DNA of 64,000 nt from Novispirillum itersonii subsp. itersonii ATCC 12639 (GCF_000381985.1 NZ_KB907337.1:509697-573696), one strand, 5' to 3'. Positions 27,147 to 36,285 are shown, counted from the stretch's first letter. Notes: generated by a model not told the origin, from the letters alone. Translations and numbers: made by a program.

Positions 27147-28162
27147 GACCGGGTCTCCGTCTTTGCGTCCGATCGCGGGTCCTGCCCGACCCGATCGGCG
27201 ACAATGTAAAGCGGACGCCCTTTCACTTCGTTAAAAATACGGCCGATATATTCCCCCAGAGCCCCCAGACTGATCAGCTGAATCCCCGAGGTAAACAACC
27301 CGGCCACCATCAGCGAGGCATAACCGGGCACATCAATCCCCCAGATCAGGGTCCGCACCACCAGCCACCCGCCGTAGATCACCGACAGCAGGGCAATCGT
27401 CACCCCAGCAATCGACCACACCCGCAGCGGCACCATCGAAAACGCCGAAATCCCATCCAGCGCATAGCGGAACAGCCGCAGGAACGGCCATGCAGACTGC
27501 CCGCCGACACGCTCCGCCGGTTCAAAATCAATCAGAACCTGCCGGAAGCCGACCCAGCTGGTGATGCCTTTCATAAAGCGGTTCCGTTCGGGCAGGCTGT
27601 TGATCGCATCAACCACCGCCCGGTCAAACAGGCGGAAGTCGCCCGCACCTTCCGGGATCTCCACTTCTGACACATAATGGAACAGCCAGTAGAACATCCG
27701 GCTGGCCAGCCGCCGGGTTGTCGGGTCCGTCTGGCGTGACCGCCGGACCGCCGTCACCATCTGCGCGCCGTCAGTCCAGCGTTGCAGCATCTCAGGCAAC
27801 AGCTCCGGCGGATGTTGCAGATCACCGTCCATCAACACCACGACATCGCCAGCCGCCGCCCGCAGCCCCGCCGCCATCCCGGCTTCCTTGCCGAAATTGC
27901 GGGCGAAGCGCAGGCCGCGCACCGCCGGATCGGCTGCCGCCAGATCGCGGATCACCTCGAAACTGGTATCGCGGGAGCCGTCATCGACCAGCACGATCTC
28001 CCAGCGGGAAACCGGCATCTGCCGCAGCACCGCTGTCAGGCGGCTGTGCAGGGCGTGCAGGGCTTCCCCCTCATTATACACGGGCACGACAACGGACAGG
28101 AAAGGCCCCTGTCCCGAGGATTCAGACGCCACAGTCACGGCACCATCCAACGCAATAGCCAC
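27143..28162 (-). CDS. GT2-family polyprenyl-phosphate glycosyltransferase (GtrB/ArnC/FlmF2-like)
   Basis: A 339-aa protein with a cytoplasmic GT-A domain and two C-terminal membrane helices (FSMVPLRVWSIAGVTIALLSVIYGGWLVV and VPGYASLMVAGLFTSGIQLISLGALGEYIGRIF). Catalytic marks: VVPVYNEGEAL, VLVDDGSRD, and the DxD-type MDGDLQHPPE. The end EVKGRPLYIVAD is typical of undecaprenyl-phosphate sugar synthases. It starts with GTG at 28162 and its stop overlaps the GT39 start. The YdjC-type deacetylase is divergent on the other side, 122 bases away. Confidence 0.88.
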   Translation of the reverse strand: MAIALDGAVTVASESSGQGPFLSVVVPVYNEGEALHALHSRLTAVLRQMPVSRWEIVLVDDGSRDTSFEVIRDLAAADPAVRGLRFARNFGKEAGMAAGLRAAAGDVVVLMDGDLQHPPELLPEMLQRWTDGAQMVTAVRRSRQTDPTTRRLASRMFYWLFHYVSEVEIPEGAGDFRLFDRAVVDAINSLPERNRFMKGITSWVGFRQVLIDFEPAERVGGQSAWPFLRLFRYALDGISAFSMVPLRVWSIAGVTIALLSVIYGGWLVVRTLIWGIDVPGYASLMVAGLFTSGIQLISLGALGEYIGRIFNEVKGRPLYIVADRVGQDPRSDAKTETRS

Positions 28163-28284
28163 GTTGCACCTGTCTTAAAATCGCCCCCTCTGCCCTGACC
28201 CTGTTATCGGGTATCTTGCCATCGGGCGGGGGCCTCTCTAATACCTTGATCCTGATCCGTCCGCCATAGACCGGAAGTCCCCCC

Positions 28285-29178
28285 ATGATCAAAAAAGTGA
28301 TTTCGGCCCCCGGATTTCATCCGGTTGTCATCTGCGCCGACGATTACGGTCTGTCGCCGGGGGTCAGCCGGGCGATTGAAGAGCTGATCGCCGCCGGCCG
28401 CCTCAGCGCCACCAGCGTGATGACCACCCTGCCGGACTGGCGGACGCAGGGGCCAGAGCTTAAGGCCCTGACCCGGTCCCACCCTGCCGACATCGGCCTG
28501 CATCTGACCCTGACCGAACAGCCGCCGCTGACCGCCTGCACCGGTCTGGCGGAGAGCGGGCGCCTGCCCGGGGTCAGCGCGGTGCTGTCGCGGGCGCTGA
28601 CCCGCCGCCTGCCCGGTCCGGCCCTGCGGGACGAGATCCGCGCCCAGCTTGACGCCTTTGAGGATGTCTGGGGGGCAGCCCCCGACTATGTGGACGGACA
28701 CCAGCATGTGCACAGCTTCCCGCAGGTCGGCGGGATCCTTCTTGATGAACTGACCCGGCGCTACCGCCATCTGGCACAGCGGCCTTACATCCGTTCGGTT
28801 TGGGAATCCCCGCCCCGCCTGCGCCGCTATGGTGCCGCAACCGGCAAAGGGCTGATTCTGTCGGCTCTGGCCCTGCCGTTTGACCGGGCCACCCGCCGCG
28901 CCGGATTTGCGGGCAATGACAGTTTCCGGGGTCTTTATGATTTTTTCATGGCGGGCGATTACCGCCCGCTGTTCCGGCGGCTGCTGACCGCCCCATCCCG
29001 GCGGACGCTGATCCACTGCCACCCCGGGCGCTGCGACGATCTTCTGCACAGCCGCGACGGCCTGAGCTGGCCACGGGAACGGGAGCTGGCCTATCTGTCA
29101 TCCGACGCCTGCGCCGAAGATCTGGAGGAAGCCCGGATCCGCCCGGCCCGCTTCGCCGGGCTGGCGGAACAGGCCTGA
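28285..29178 (+). CDS. YdjC/ChbG/HpnK-type carbohydrate deacetylase (NaxD-like)
   Basis: A 297-aa metal-dependent deacetylase removing acetyl groups from amino sugars. The metal triad is visible: D19-D20 in [12 protein letters not shown]73 in GLHLTLTEQ, and H139/H141/H143 in [11 protein letters not shown] conserved IHCHPG lies near residue 236. YdjC members include ChbG (chitooligosaccharides), HpnK (hopanoids) and NaxD (undecaprenyl-phosphate-GalNAc, for lipid A in Francisella). No chb or hpn genes are nearby, while a GT2 and a GT39 gene are, which favours the NaxD role. RimO lies 130 bases downstream. Confidence 0.85.
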   Translation: MIKKVISAPGFHPVVICADDYGLSPGVSRAIEELIAAGRLSATSVMTTLPDWRTQGPELKALTRSHPADIGLHLTLTEQPPLTACTGLAESGRLPGVSAVLSRALTRRLPGPALRDEIRAQLDAFEDVWGAAPDYVDGHQHVHSFPQVGGILLDELTRRYRHLAQRPYIRSVWESPPRLRRYGAATGKGLILSALALPFDRATRRAGFAGNDSFRGLYDFFMAGDYRPLFRRLLTAPSRRTLIHCHPGRCDDLLHSRDGLSWPRERELAYLSSDACAEDLEEARIRPARFAGLAEQA

Positions 29179-29308
29179 GCCGCATCCCCTCTTGCCAAGC
29201 GGGGCGGAAGGGGGTACCTCCTGCCTCAATGATCTGACTGACCCCCGCAGCACCGCCGCCGAGCCCCGGCAGGCGGTTTTGCCTGTTGAGCATACGGACC
29301 CCGCACCG

Positions 29309-30637
29309 ATGACCAAAACCATCGCCCCCGCGCCGCGCGTCGGCATTGTCAGCCTTGGCTGTCCGAAGGCCCTTGTCGATTCCGAACGGATTTTGACCCG
29401 GCTGCGTGCCGAAGGCTATGAAGTGTCGCCCACCTACGAAGGGGCCGATGCGGTGATCGTCAACACCTGCGGCTTCCTCGATTCGGCCAAGGCGGAAAGT
29501 CTGGAGGCCATCGGCGAGGCACTGGCCGAAAACGGCAAGGTGATCGTCACCGGCTGTATGGGCAAAGACGAGACACTGATCCGCGAACAGTTCCCCAATG
29601 TGCTGTCCGTCACCGGGCCGCATCAGTACGAGGCTGTCGTCTCCGCCGTGCACGATGCCGCACCGCCGCAGCATGACCCCTTCGTTGATCTGGTGCCGCC
29701 GGAAGGGATCAAGCTGACCCCCCGCCACTATTCGTATCTGAAGATTTCAGAAGGCTGCAACAACCGCTGCTCGTTCTGCATCATCCCGTCGCTGCGCGGC
29801 GATCTGGTCAGCCGCCCGATCAACCGGGTGCTGGCCGAGGCCGAAAAGCTGGTCAATGCCGGGGTGAAGGAACTTCTGGTCATCTCGCAGGACACCAGCG
29901 CCTATGGCGTTGACCTCAAGTATGCCGAGGCGGACTGGAAAGGCAACCCGATCAAAACCAATATGCTGGAACTGTCGCGGGCACTGGGCGACATGGGGGT
30001 ATGGGTGCGCATGCACTATGTTTACCCCTACCCCAGCGTTGACGCCGTCATTCCGCTGATGGCCGAAGGCAAGATCCTGCCGTATCTGGACATCCCCTTC
30101 CAGCATGCCAGCCCGAACGTGCTGAAGTCCATGCGCCGCCCGGCCAATCAGGAAAAGGTGCTGGACCGCATCAACAAGTGGCGCGATATCTGTCCTGACC
30201 TGACCCTGCGCTCCACCTTCATTGTCGGCTTCCCCGGTGAGACCGAGGAAGACTTTGAATTCATGCTCGACTGGCTGAGCGAAGCCAAGCTCGACCGCGT
30301 CGGCTGCTTCAAGTACGAGCCGGTGGAAGGCGCGACCGCCAACGATCTGCCCGATCAGATCGACGAAGACGTCAAGGAAGAACGCTGGCACCGCTTTATG
30401 GAGCATCAGCGCCAGATTTCTGAAGTCAAGATGGCGGCCAAGGTCGGCACCCTGCAGAAAGTGATCATCGACGAAGTGGACGAAGACGGCGCCATTGGCC
30501 GGTCCACCGCCGACGCGCCGGAAATCGACGGCAGCGTGTTCCTCAACGGGGATACTGAGGTCAAGCCCGGCGATATCGTCACCGTGCGGGTCGAGCATGC
30601 CGACGACTATGACCTGTGGGGCATCCGCATCGACTGA
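29309..30637 (+). CDS. rimO: Ribosomal protein S12 methylthiotransferase
   Basis: Radical-SAM enzyme that methylthiolates the conserved Asp of ribosomal protein S12 (beta-ms-Asp). 442 aa from ATG 29309. The N-terminal UPF0004 cluster cysteines are C18 ([12 protein letters not shown]), C54 and C83. The radical-SAM CxxxCxxC is C150/C154/C157 in [20 protein letters not shown] domain ends the protein ([15 protein letters not shown]). [13 protein letters not shown] separates RimO from MiaB. I see only a weak Shine-Dalgarno. A strong terminator follows. Confidence 0.97.
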   Translation: MTKTIAPAPRVGIVSLGCPKALVDSERILTRLRAEGYEVSPTYEGADAVIVNTCGFLDSAKAESLEAIGEALAENGKVIVTGCMGKDETLIREQFPNVLSVTGPHQYEAVVSAVHDAAPPQHDPFVDLVPPEGIKLTPRHYSYLKISEGCNNRCSFCIIPSLRGDLVSRPINRVLAEAEKLVNAGVKELLVISQDTSAYGVDLKYAEADWKGNPIKTNMLELSRALGDMGVWVRMHYVYPYPSVDAVIPLMAEGKILPYLDIPFQHASPNVLKSMRRPANQEKVLDRINKWRDICPDLTLRSTFIVGFPGETEEDFEFMLDWLSEAKLDRVGCFKYEPVEGATANDLPDQIDEDVKEERWHRFMEHQRQISEVKMAAKVGTLQKVIIDEVDEDGAIGRSTADAPEIDGSVFLNGDTEVKPGDIVTVRVEHADDYDLWGIRID

Positions 30638-30665
30638 TCCTGACCGGATCAGCAGGACAGAAAAA

Positions 30666-30699
30666 ACCGGACGGTCTGCTGACCGCCCGGTCTTTTTTT
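30666..30699. terminator. Bidirectional terminator between rimO and the first GGDEF gene
   Basis: ACCGGaCGGTC-TGCT-GACCGcCCGGT (30666-30691) with TTTTTTT at 30693-30699; the other side is AAAAAA, so it can serve both convergent genes. Confidence 0.9.
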
Positions 30700-30725
30700 G
30701 CGCCCCGGCTTTAGATCATCAGCGG

Positions 30726-31907
30726 TCAGGACTTGATCAGCGGGGCAGACCAGTCCAGCTGCTGCCACTGGCTGCGGCGGCGGCGCTTATCGTCATACAT
30801 CCGGGTATCGGCAACATGCAGCAGATCGGTCTGGCTGCTGCCATCCTGCGGGGCAAGAACACCGCCGATACTCATTTCGATCTGCAACGGGCGACCTTCC
30901 AGCAGCACAGTGCCGGAGACCGACAGCCGCAGGCGTTCGATGAAGCGGTCGAGGCGGTCGCGGGTGGTGATATCACTCAGCAGCACCACAAACTCATCCC
31001 CCCCCAGACGGGCCGGATGTTCTCCCTCGCGGCAGCTTGCCTGCAGGCGGGCCCCGATCTCCTTCAGCAGGGCATCGCCGACCGCATGGCCGTTGACGTC
31101 GTTGACCTGCTTAAAACGGTCAAGGTCAAACAGCACCAACCCGAAGCCTTCGCCGTTACGCTCCAGCGCCAGAAACGATTCTTCCAGCAGAGCATCCATC
31201 TGGCGGCGGTTGGCCAGCCCGGTCAGCGGATCCCGCCGGGTCAGGGCTTCCAGCTCCCCCTGTTTGCGGTACAGCACAAGGGCAGCGGCCCCGGTCATCC
31301 ACAGCAGGGTCCAGACCGTGAAGGTAAAGAACAGCGGCTCATTCACTGCCTGCGGCCGGTCGCCCGCCCCCAGCAGCAGACGCAGGGTGTAGTTCCAGCG
31401 CATCGCAAAGCCGATGGCAAGGCAGAACAGAACCGCCGCGCACAGGGTTTCCGCCGCCCGGGTGGCCCTGTCCTGCCGATACAGCAAAATCAGCGCCCCG
31501 GACAGCAGCAGGACCAGATAATAGCTGTCGCTGAACATGTAGCGCCGGGGCGGGTAAGGGGCTGTGATCACCGACACCACCACCACCACCACAAACAGCG
31601 CCGCCCACCACGGCCAGCGCCCTTTGATCGAGCCAATCCCCTTGAACCGCAGGATCCCTTCAAAATACAGGGAAAACAGCGTCATGGTGGCAACGTTGAC
31701 CGTCGCATTCCAGATGTAGGTATCAAAGATACCGAGCATACCGCTGGAATACGCCGTCATGCAGACGATAGAGGCGATCATCCAGCAGCCCGGTCCCCGG
31801 GTTCCCGGGGTGGTCCGCCAGACAATCACCATCATCGCCACCGATGCGATGTTGATAAACGCATTGGTGATGGCAAGGGTTGCCGGATGCAGAACGACTG
31901 AAAACAC
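30726..31907 (-). CDS. Membrane-anchored diguanylate cyclase (GGDEF), degenerate I-site
   Basis: Probable c-di-GMP synthase of 393 aa. About six or seven membrane helices fill residues 8-213, then a GGDEF domain (RDPLTGLANRRQMD at 225-238, FDLDRFKQVND 260-270, signature GGDEF at 302-306). The inhibitory RxxD site nine residues upstream of the signature reads R293-E-G-E296, so the acidic residue is Glu, possibly weakening product inhibition. It starts with GTG 31907. It lies 26 bases downstream of a paralogue of the same layout, so the two are co-transcribed. The sensory module is not a named domain I recognise. Confidence 0.88.
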   Translation of the reverse strand: MFSVVLHPATLAITNAFINIASVAMMVIVWRTTPGTRGPGCWMIASIVCMTAYSSGMLGIFDTYIWNATVNVATMTLFSLYFEGILRFKGIGSIKGRWPWWAALFVVVVVVSVITAPYPPRRYMFSDSYYLVLLLSGALILLYRQDRATRAAETLCAAVLFCLAIGFAMRWNYTLRLLLGAGDRPQAVNEPLFFTFTVWTLLWMTGAAALVLYRKQGELEALTRRDPLTGLANRRQMDALLEESFLALERNGEGFGLVLFDLDRFKQVNDVNGHAVGDALLKEIGARLQASCREGEHPARLGGDEFVVLLSDITTRDRLDRFIERLRLSVSGTVLLEGRPLQIEMSIGGVLAPQDGSSQTDLLHVADTRMYDDKRRRRSQWQQLDWSAPLIKS

Positions 31908-31933
31908 CCTAATCCCCTTTTACACCGACCGGA

Positions 31934-33211
31934 TCACGATGCGGTTTCCTCCGCTGCAGCACGGGGCCACGACTGACGGCGGCGCTGCTGCTTGGCCTGA
32001 TACATCCGCTGATCCGCAACGTGCAGCACGTCCGTCTGGTTGATGCCATCGGCAGGCACCAGCGCGCCGCCGATACTCAGACGGACGGTCACAGTCTGTC
32101 CGTCCCGGGTCACCGCCGGGCCTTCCACCGCCGCCTGAAGGCGGGTCATCGCCGCAGTCAGATCCTCGGCAGTGACAATCTCTTTCAACAGCACCACAAA
32201 CTCATCACCGCCGAAGCGGGCCGGAAGGTCGCCGGACCGGCAGAACAGTTTCAGCCGCCGCCCGACCTCTATCAGGCAGTCATCCCCGGCAAGGTGGCCG
32301 ATCGTATCGTTGATTTCCTTAAAGCCGTCGAGGTCAAAAGTCAGGACCGCAAAGCCGGGCACACTCTTCGGCAGCGGAGCCCCCCGGATCCCCGAGCGTT
32401 CCGGCACCGACAGCAACGGCTTCGCCGCCGCTTCAAAGACCCGGTCAAATTCGCGGCGGTTGGGCAGGCCGGTCAGCGCATCTTCCCGGCTCAGGGCCTC
32501 AATGCGGGCCTGAGACCGCTTCAGCACCATCAGCACCACCGCATAGGTCCACCAGAACGACCATACGGTGAACAGAAACTGGGCGGTGCCATCAATGGCC
32601 TGCAGGGTCCGCGGGCTGTCCCCGACCATAAGATCGCCGGTCAGCAGGTGATACGTGTTGATCCAGCGCCACAGCAGAGCCCCCCCCACCAGCAGGAAGG
32701 CCACACAGCCGAACAGACGGATCGGGATACTGACATCCGCCGCCCCGCGCAGCAGCAGCAGCAGGGCTGCCGCCACCAACAGCAACAGCACACCATCCTG
32801 CACCGTCTGCCGGAGGACGGGATCGCTGAACAGCCCGGCCAGAATCGGCCCGCTGAGAGCAGCGGCGGTGCAGAAGGCAAACGTCCGCCCATAGGCCCGT
32901 TCCGGAACCGCCTGACGGTCCTCGGCTGCCATGAAACGGATCAGACCATCAATCACCAGCACGAACAGCAACGCCGCCAGCGATGTATAGGCCATTCCCC
33001 AGTGGGGGGGATAAGGCCCGGTCTCCGCATCCCGGATCAGGACGGTGACACCAGCCAGCACAGGCGACAGCAGGCTGGCGACAAACCAGAGGGCCGGGCC
33101 GGGCATACGCGCATTGGCACGCCAGATCACCCCCATCAGAATCACCGTGGCAATACCGATACAGACGCTGAGCAGCGCCATTGTCGGCAGATCAAGTGTC
33201 CGCATCCCCAC
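31934..33211 (-). CDS. Membrane-anchored diguanylate cyclase (GGDEF), intact I-site
   Basis: A 425-aa paralogue of the neighbour downstream. Membrane helices span about residues 8-230; the GGDEF domain begins REDALTGLPNRREFD (242-256), includes FDLDGFKEINDTIGHLAGDD and has GGDEF at 334-338. The I-site is intact: R325-S-G-D328. It differs from the neighbour by a 15-20 residue insertion after the NRREFD helix (LLSVPERSGIRGAPLPKSVPG). Start GTG 33211 or ATG 33205; the latter has a G-rich upstream. Ancient tandem duplication is the simplest origin. Confidence 0.88.
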   Translation of the reverse strand: MGMRTLDLPTMALLSVCIGIATVILMGVIWRANARMPGPALWFVASLLSPVLAGVTVLIRDAETGPYPPHWGMAYTSLAALLFVLVIDGLIRFMAAEDRQAVPERAYGRTFAFCTAAALSGPILAGLFSDPVLRQTVQDGVLLLLVAAALLLLLRGAADVSIPIRLFGCVAFLLVGGALLWRWINTYHLLTGDLMVGDSPRTLQAIDGTAQFLFTVWSFWWTYAVVLMVLKRSQARIEALSREDALTGLPNRREFDRVFEAAAKPLLSVPERSGIRGAPLPKSVPGFAVLTFDLDGFKEINDTIGHLAGDDCLIEVGRRLKLFCRSGDLPARFGGDEFVVLLKEIVTAEDLTAAMTRLQAAVEGPAVTRDGQTVTVRLSIGGALVPADGINQTDVLHVADQRMYQAKQQRRRQSWPRAAAEETAS

Positions 33212-33361
33212 CCCATTGACGTGATCGCACAGCCTGTCCGGAACGGCCTGATGCGAAAAGCGCAGCCCGGCACGGGATCAGCCTGCCCCAAGAGGCAGCA
33301 GCGGATCCGATATCCTGAGCTCTCCAAAGCTACCGCGCCAGACAGACCGGGTAAAGTCCGC

Positions 33362-34852
33362 TTAATCCAGCGACAGAAGAATCATTCGTAATTTAACGGC
33401 TGCGCTTCTGATTTCCTGCGGGGTATAGGCAGCAAACCCGATAAGAATACCACTTTCGCGAACAGGTTTCCGGCAATACCCGGACAGAGCGCGGACACTC
33501 ACCCCGGCGGTACGGCAGCGGTCTGCGATCTGCTGATCGGGCGGAACCGGCCCGGCCTGAATCAACCGCTGCATCAGCCGGTCAGACAGCCGGGCCACCA
33601 CATGCATCCCCGATGGCTGCACCTCCGGCACGGTCAGCCAGTCTGCGCAGTGCTCCTGCAGGGCCTGTAACAGAACCCCCTGACGGTCGGCATAAACACG
33701 GCGCATCCGCCGCAGATGCCGGGCATAGGCCCCGCTGTCCATAAAGTCGGCCAGCGCCGGTTGCAGGGCCAGAGAGGCCCGGGGGCCGGTGGCCTGCAGG
33801 CAGGCCCGGTACCGTTCCACCGAGGCCAAGGGCACCGCCAGATAGCCCAGCCGCACCCCGGAGGCAAAGACCTTCGAAAAACTGCCGAGGTAAATCACCC
33901 GGGCCCCATGATCCAGCGAGGCCAGCGCCGCCAGGGGCCGCCCGCCATAGCGGAATTCGCTGTCATAATCATCTTCCAGCACCATCGCCCCCTGCTGTCT
34001 GGCCCAGTCGATCAGGCCCAGACGGCGCGGCAACGGCATCGTGTACCCCAGCGGATAATGCCGGGACGGGGTCACCATCGCCAGACGCACCGGTGCCGCC
34101 CACCGCAGGGCCGCCAACCCCTCCAGACACAGACCGCTGCTGTCCACCGGGCAATCAAGGGGTACCCCGCCCCGGTCGGTCACCATGTTCCGGGCCGGGG
34201 CATATCCGGGGTTTTCCAGCACCACGCCCTCCCCCGGTCCGACGAAAGCCCGCAGGGTCAGATCAATGCCATCCCCGGCCCCGGCGGTGATGATGATCTG
34301 ATCCGGGGTCACATCAATCCCCCGCCACACCTGTAGATGCCGCGCCAGTGCCTGCTGTAAGGCCGGATCCCCGAACACCGTTTCCCCATGCCCCAGCACC
34401 CGGGGGGACGGGCGGCGCCAGCTTCCCGCCAGCGCCCGGCTCCACTCTGCGGCGGGGAACAGACGACAATCAGGCTCCCCCGGCTGAAGCGGCGGCGGCC
34501 AGCCGGGCACCTCTTCCCACGGGCGGACACGCGGCGGCGTGGCAGGCGCAGGAGCCGGGCGCGGCACCGCACCGGAAACGGTCAAGGTCTCCTCCGGCAG
34601 CGGGCAGACATACATGCCGCTGCCAGCCCGCCCGGCGATATAGCCTTCCCCCACCAGCTGATCGTAGGCCGCGATCACGGTTGCCCGCGAGACCCCAAGC
34701 TCCGCCGCCATCAGGCGGCTGGACGGCAGACGCTCTTCCCGCCGCAGAACCCGCCGCAGGATCAGATCCCGCAGTTGCTCATACAGCTGCACATACACCG
34801 GCGCGTCTGCCTGCGGATCCAGAGAAACCCCGATCCATGCCCCGCCCATCAC
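33362..34852 (-). CDS. MocR/PdxR-type GntR regulator with aminotransferase domain
   Basis: A 496-aa fusion of an N-terminal GntR winged helix (about 15-90; PVYVQLYEQLRDLILRR, LPSSRLMAAELGVSRATVIAAYDQLVGEGY) and a fold-I PLP aminotransferase domain. The PLP lysine is in YLGSFSKVFASGVRLGY and the ring-contacting Asp in VLEDDYDSEFRY. Members sense PLP or amino acids and regulate a divergent gene; here that gene encodes a pyridoxamine-oxidase-like flavoprotein. The start is GTG 34852 or ATG 34849. Inverted repeats in the shared promoter probably form its operator. Confidence 0.9.
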   Translation of the reverse strand: MMGGAWIGVSLDPQADAPVYVQLYEQLRDLILRRVLRREERLPSSRLMAAELGVSRATVIAAYDQLVGEGYIAGRAGSGMYVCPLPEETLTVSGAVPRPAPAPATPPRVRPWEEVPGWPPPLQPGEPDCRLFPAAEWSRALAGSWRRPSPRVLGHGETVFGDPALQQALARHLQVWRGIDVTPDQIIITAGAGDGIDLTLRAFVGPGEGVVLENPGYAPARNMVTDRGGVPLDCPVDSSGLCLEGLAALRWAAPVRLAMVTPSRHYPLGYTMPLPRRLGLIDWARQQGAMVLEDDYDSEFRYGGRPLAALASLDHGARVIYLGSFSKVFASGVRLGYLAVPLASVERYRACLQATGPRASLALQPALADFMDSGAYARHLRRMRRVYADRQGVLLQALQEHCADWLTVPEVQPSGMHVVARLSDRLMQRLIQAGPVPPDQQIADRCRTAGVSVRALSGYCRKPVRESGILIGFAAYTPQEIRSAAVKLRMILLSLD

Positions 34853-34866
34853 GTTGCCCCCCGCTC

Positions 34867-34927
34867 AAACTGGTCTGTAAAGATTATTGCAGAGTGGATC
34901 TTTTTGACAGGCCAGTTTTGATCAAAA
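34867..34927. promoter_or_regulatory. Operator/promoter region between MocR and PPOX genes
   Basis: AAACTGGTCTGT (34867-34878) faces ACAGGCCAGTTT (34907-34918), inverted copies with one mismatch and centres 40 bp apart, about four helical turns. A TTGACA overlaps the second arm (34904-34909). A 12-bp perfect palindrome TTTTGATCAAAA follows at 34916-34927. Two well-spaced half sites fit MocR dimers. Confidence 0.6.
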
Positions 34928-34999
34928 GTCAGCGGACGGCAGAGACGGATCCCCCCCCTGCCCCTGTTTTTCGGCTGCCTGTTTAAGGACCCCGTGACG

Positions 35000-35674
35000 A
35001 TGACCGATCAGACCCTGCCCCCTTCCGCCCACGCCACTGTAAAACGGGGGGCCAAGCGTGCCCGGTACGATGCGGAAACGCTGCACGCCATTCTTGATGC
35101 CATGCCCCTGTGCCATGTCGGCTACATCATCGACGGTCGCCCAGTGGTGATCCCCACCCTGCAATGGCGGGACGGCAATACCCTGTACTGGCATGGGGCC
35201 AGCACCAGCCGCACCATCGCCGCCGCAGCCGGGCAGGATGTCTGCGTCACGGTGTCGATTCTTGACGGACTGGTGATCGCCCGGTCGGCCTTCAATCACA
35301 GCGTCAACTACCGCTCAGTGGTCGTTCATGGCCGCCCGCGCCTGATCGACGACCCTGTTCATAAGGAAGCCGCCCTGAAAGCGATGATCGAAAGCCTGAC
35401 CCCCGGGCGGTGGGACGCCCTGCGCCCGATGCACCCGAAAGAGTTTAAGGCCACCGGCGTGCTGGCGCTGGACCTTGATGAGGCATCCTGCAAGGTGCGG
35501 AACGGCCCCCCGGTTGATGATGCCGAGGATTACGCCCTGCCGATCTGGGCCGGTGTCCTGCCACTGCACAGCCGCTGGGGCACCCCGGAAGATGACAGCC
35601 GTGTGCAGCCCGGCGTTGAACCACCTGAGGCGATCACCGCTTTTCCGCAGGGGCCGATGTTCCGCGGTCTGTAA
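35000..35674 (+). CDS. Pyridoxamine 5'-phosphate oxidase family flavoprotein
   Basis: A 224-aa split-barrel FMN-binding protein. ARYDAETLHAILDAMPLCHVGYIIDGRPVVIPTLQWRDGN is the typical opening of this PNPOx-like subgroup, followed by LYWHGASTSRTIAA and SILDGLVIARSAFNHSVNYRSVVVHG. These proteins often bind flavin or haem and their substrate is mostly unknown. AAGGA sits ten bases before ATG 35000; an in-frame GTG at 34994 is too close to it. Divergent from a MocR regulator, the usual partner of this subgroup, hinting at a vitamin B6 or amino acid role. Confidence 0.85.
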   Translation: MTDQTLPPSAHATVKRGAKRARYDAETLHAILDAMPLCHVGYIIDGRPVVIPTLQWRDGNTLYWHGASTSRTIAAAAGQDVCVTVSILDGLVIARSAFNHSVNYRSVVVHGRPRLIDDPVHKEAALKAMIESLTPGRWDALRPMHPKEFKATGVLALDLDEASCKVRNGPPVDDAEDYALPIWAGVLPLHSRWGTPEDDSRVQPGVEPPEAITAFPQGPMFRGL

Positions 35675-35720
35675 GCCAATCGGATGCTGCCCCGTCCACG
35701 CCGGAAGCGCATCCGAGACC

Positions 35721-35754
35721 ATCCCCCGGCCCCGGCCACCCCGGGCCGGGGGAT
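35721..35754 (+). terminator. Terminator of the PPOX gene
   Basis: ATCCCCCGGCCC (35721-35732) and GGGCCGGGGGAT (35743-35754) are perfect arms with a 10-base loop; TTCTGTTT follows. Confidence 0.8.
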
Positions 35755-35840
35755 TTCTGTTTGAATTCTTAGCCCCGGTTAAATTCTTAGCCCCGGAAGA
35801 CACCGGAACAGCAGACACCGGAAACCTTCAGGGCAAAAGA

Positions 35841-35870
35841 CAAAACCCCGAGGTTTCCCTCGGGGTTTTG
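35841..35870 (-). terminator. Terminator of tRNA-Val copy 1
   Basis: CAAAACCCCGAG and CTCGGGGTTTTG form a 12-bp perfect stem directly after the tRNA 3' end on the minus strand. Identical to the one after copy 2. Confidence 0.85.
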
Positions 35871-35871
35871 A

Positions 35872-35946
35872 TGGTGGGCGTGGCAAGGATTGAACTTGCG
35901 ACCCCTGCGATGTCAACACAGTGCTCTCCCACTGAGCTACACGCCC
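35872..35946 (-). tRNA. tRNA-Val(GAC), copy 1
   Basis: A 75-nt tRNA with acceptor GGGCGTG/CACGCCC, encoded CCA after discriminator A, D arm GCTC…GAGC, anticodon arm CTGTG-TTGACAT-CGCAG with anticodon GAC (reads GUC, valine), and T arm GCAAG-TTCAATC-CTTGC. Identical in sequence to the copy 339 bases away. A promoter with consensus spacing lies at 36032-36060. Confidence 0.97.
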
Positions 35947-36031
35947 GTTTCTCTCGGCGGCACTTTCCGCAACCATCTGAAAGCGCTTTGCTTTTTCATC
36001 CGGTCGCTGTCTGCGTCGTCGTGAGGGCGGC

Positions 36032-36060
36032 TTTATATCCAGCCTCGCCGAACTGCGCAA
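36032..36060 (-). promoter_or_regulatory. Sigma-70 promoter of tRNA-Val copy 1
   Basis: On the minus strand: TTGCGC, 17 bases, TATAAA, then a GC-rich GCCGCCC discriminator as in stringently controlled stable-RNA promoters. It sits about 85 bases before the tRNA 5' end. Confidence 0.7.
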
Positions 36061-36179
36061 GCCCTGTTTTTCACTTTTTTGATTTTTTTATCAAACCACC
36101 GCCTTTAGCCGCATCCCGCAGGCAGAGCCTGCCGTAAAAGCGCAACGGACAAAGGGGATGGAAAGTGGGGCGGAAAAGA

Positions 36180-36209
36180 CAAAACCCCGAGGTTTCCCTC
36201 GGGGTTTTG
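36180..36209 (-). terminator. Terminator of tRNA-Val copy 2
   Basis: The same 12-bp stem (CAAAACCCCGAG / CTCGGGGTTTTG) as after copy 1, so the terminator was duplicated with the gene. Confidence 0.85.
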
Positions 36210-36210
36210 A

Positions 36211-36285
36211 TGGTGGGCGTGGCAAGGATTGAACTTGCGACCCCTGCGATGTCAACACAGTGCTCTCCCACTGAGCTACACGCCC
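36211..36285 (-). tRNA. tRNA-Val(GAC), copy 2
   Basis: Identical 75-nt gene with anticodon GAC and encoded CCA. The identical block covers the tRNA, its terminator and a few flanking bases (36174-36290 versus 35835-35951, about 117 bp). It has its own promoter at 36340-36368 and its own terminator, so each copy is a separate transcript. Confidence 0.97.

Noticed and set aside
35872-36285. tRNA pair as an integration hotspot with a mobile island
   Set aside because: The flanks are ordinary chromosomal genes, no integrase is present, and the duplicated block is only the tRNA and its terminator.
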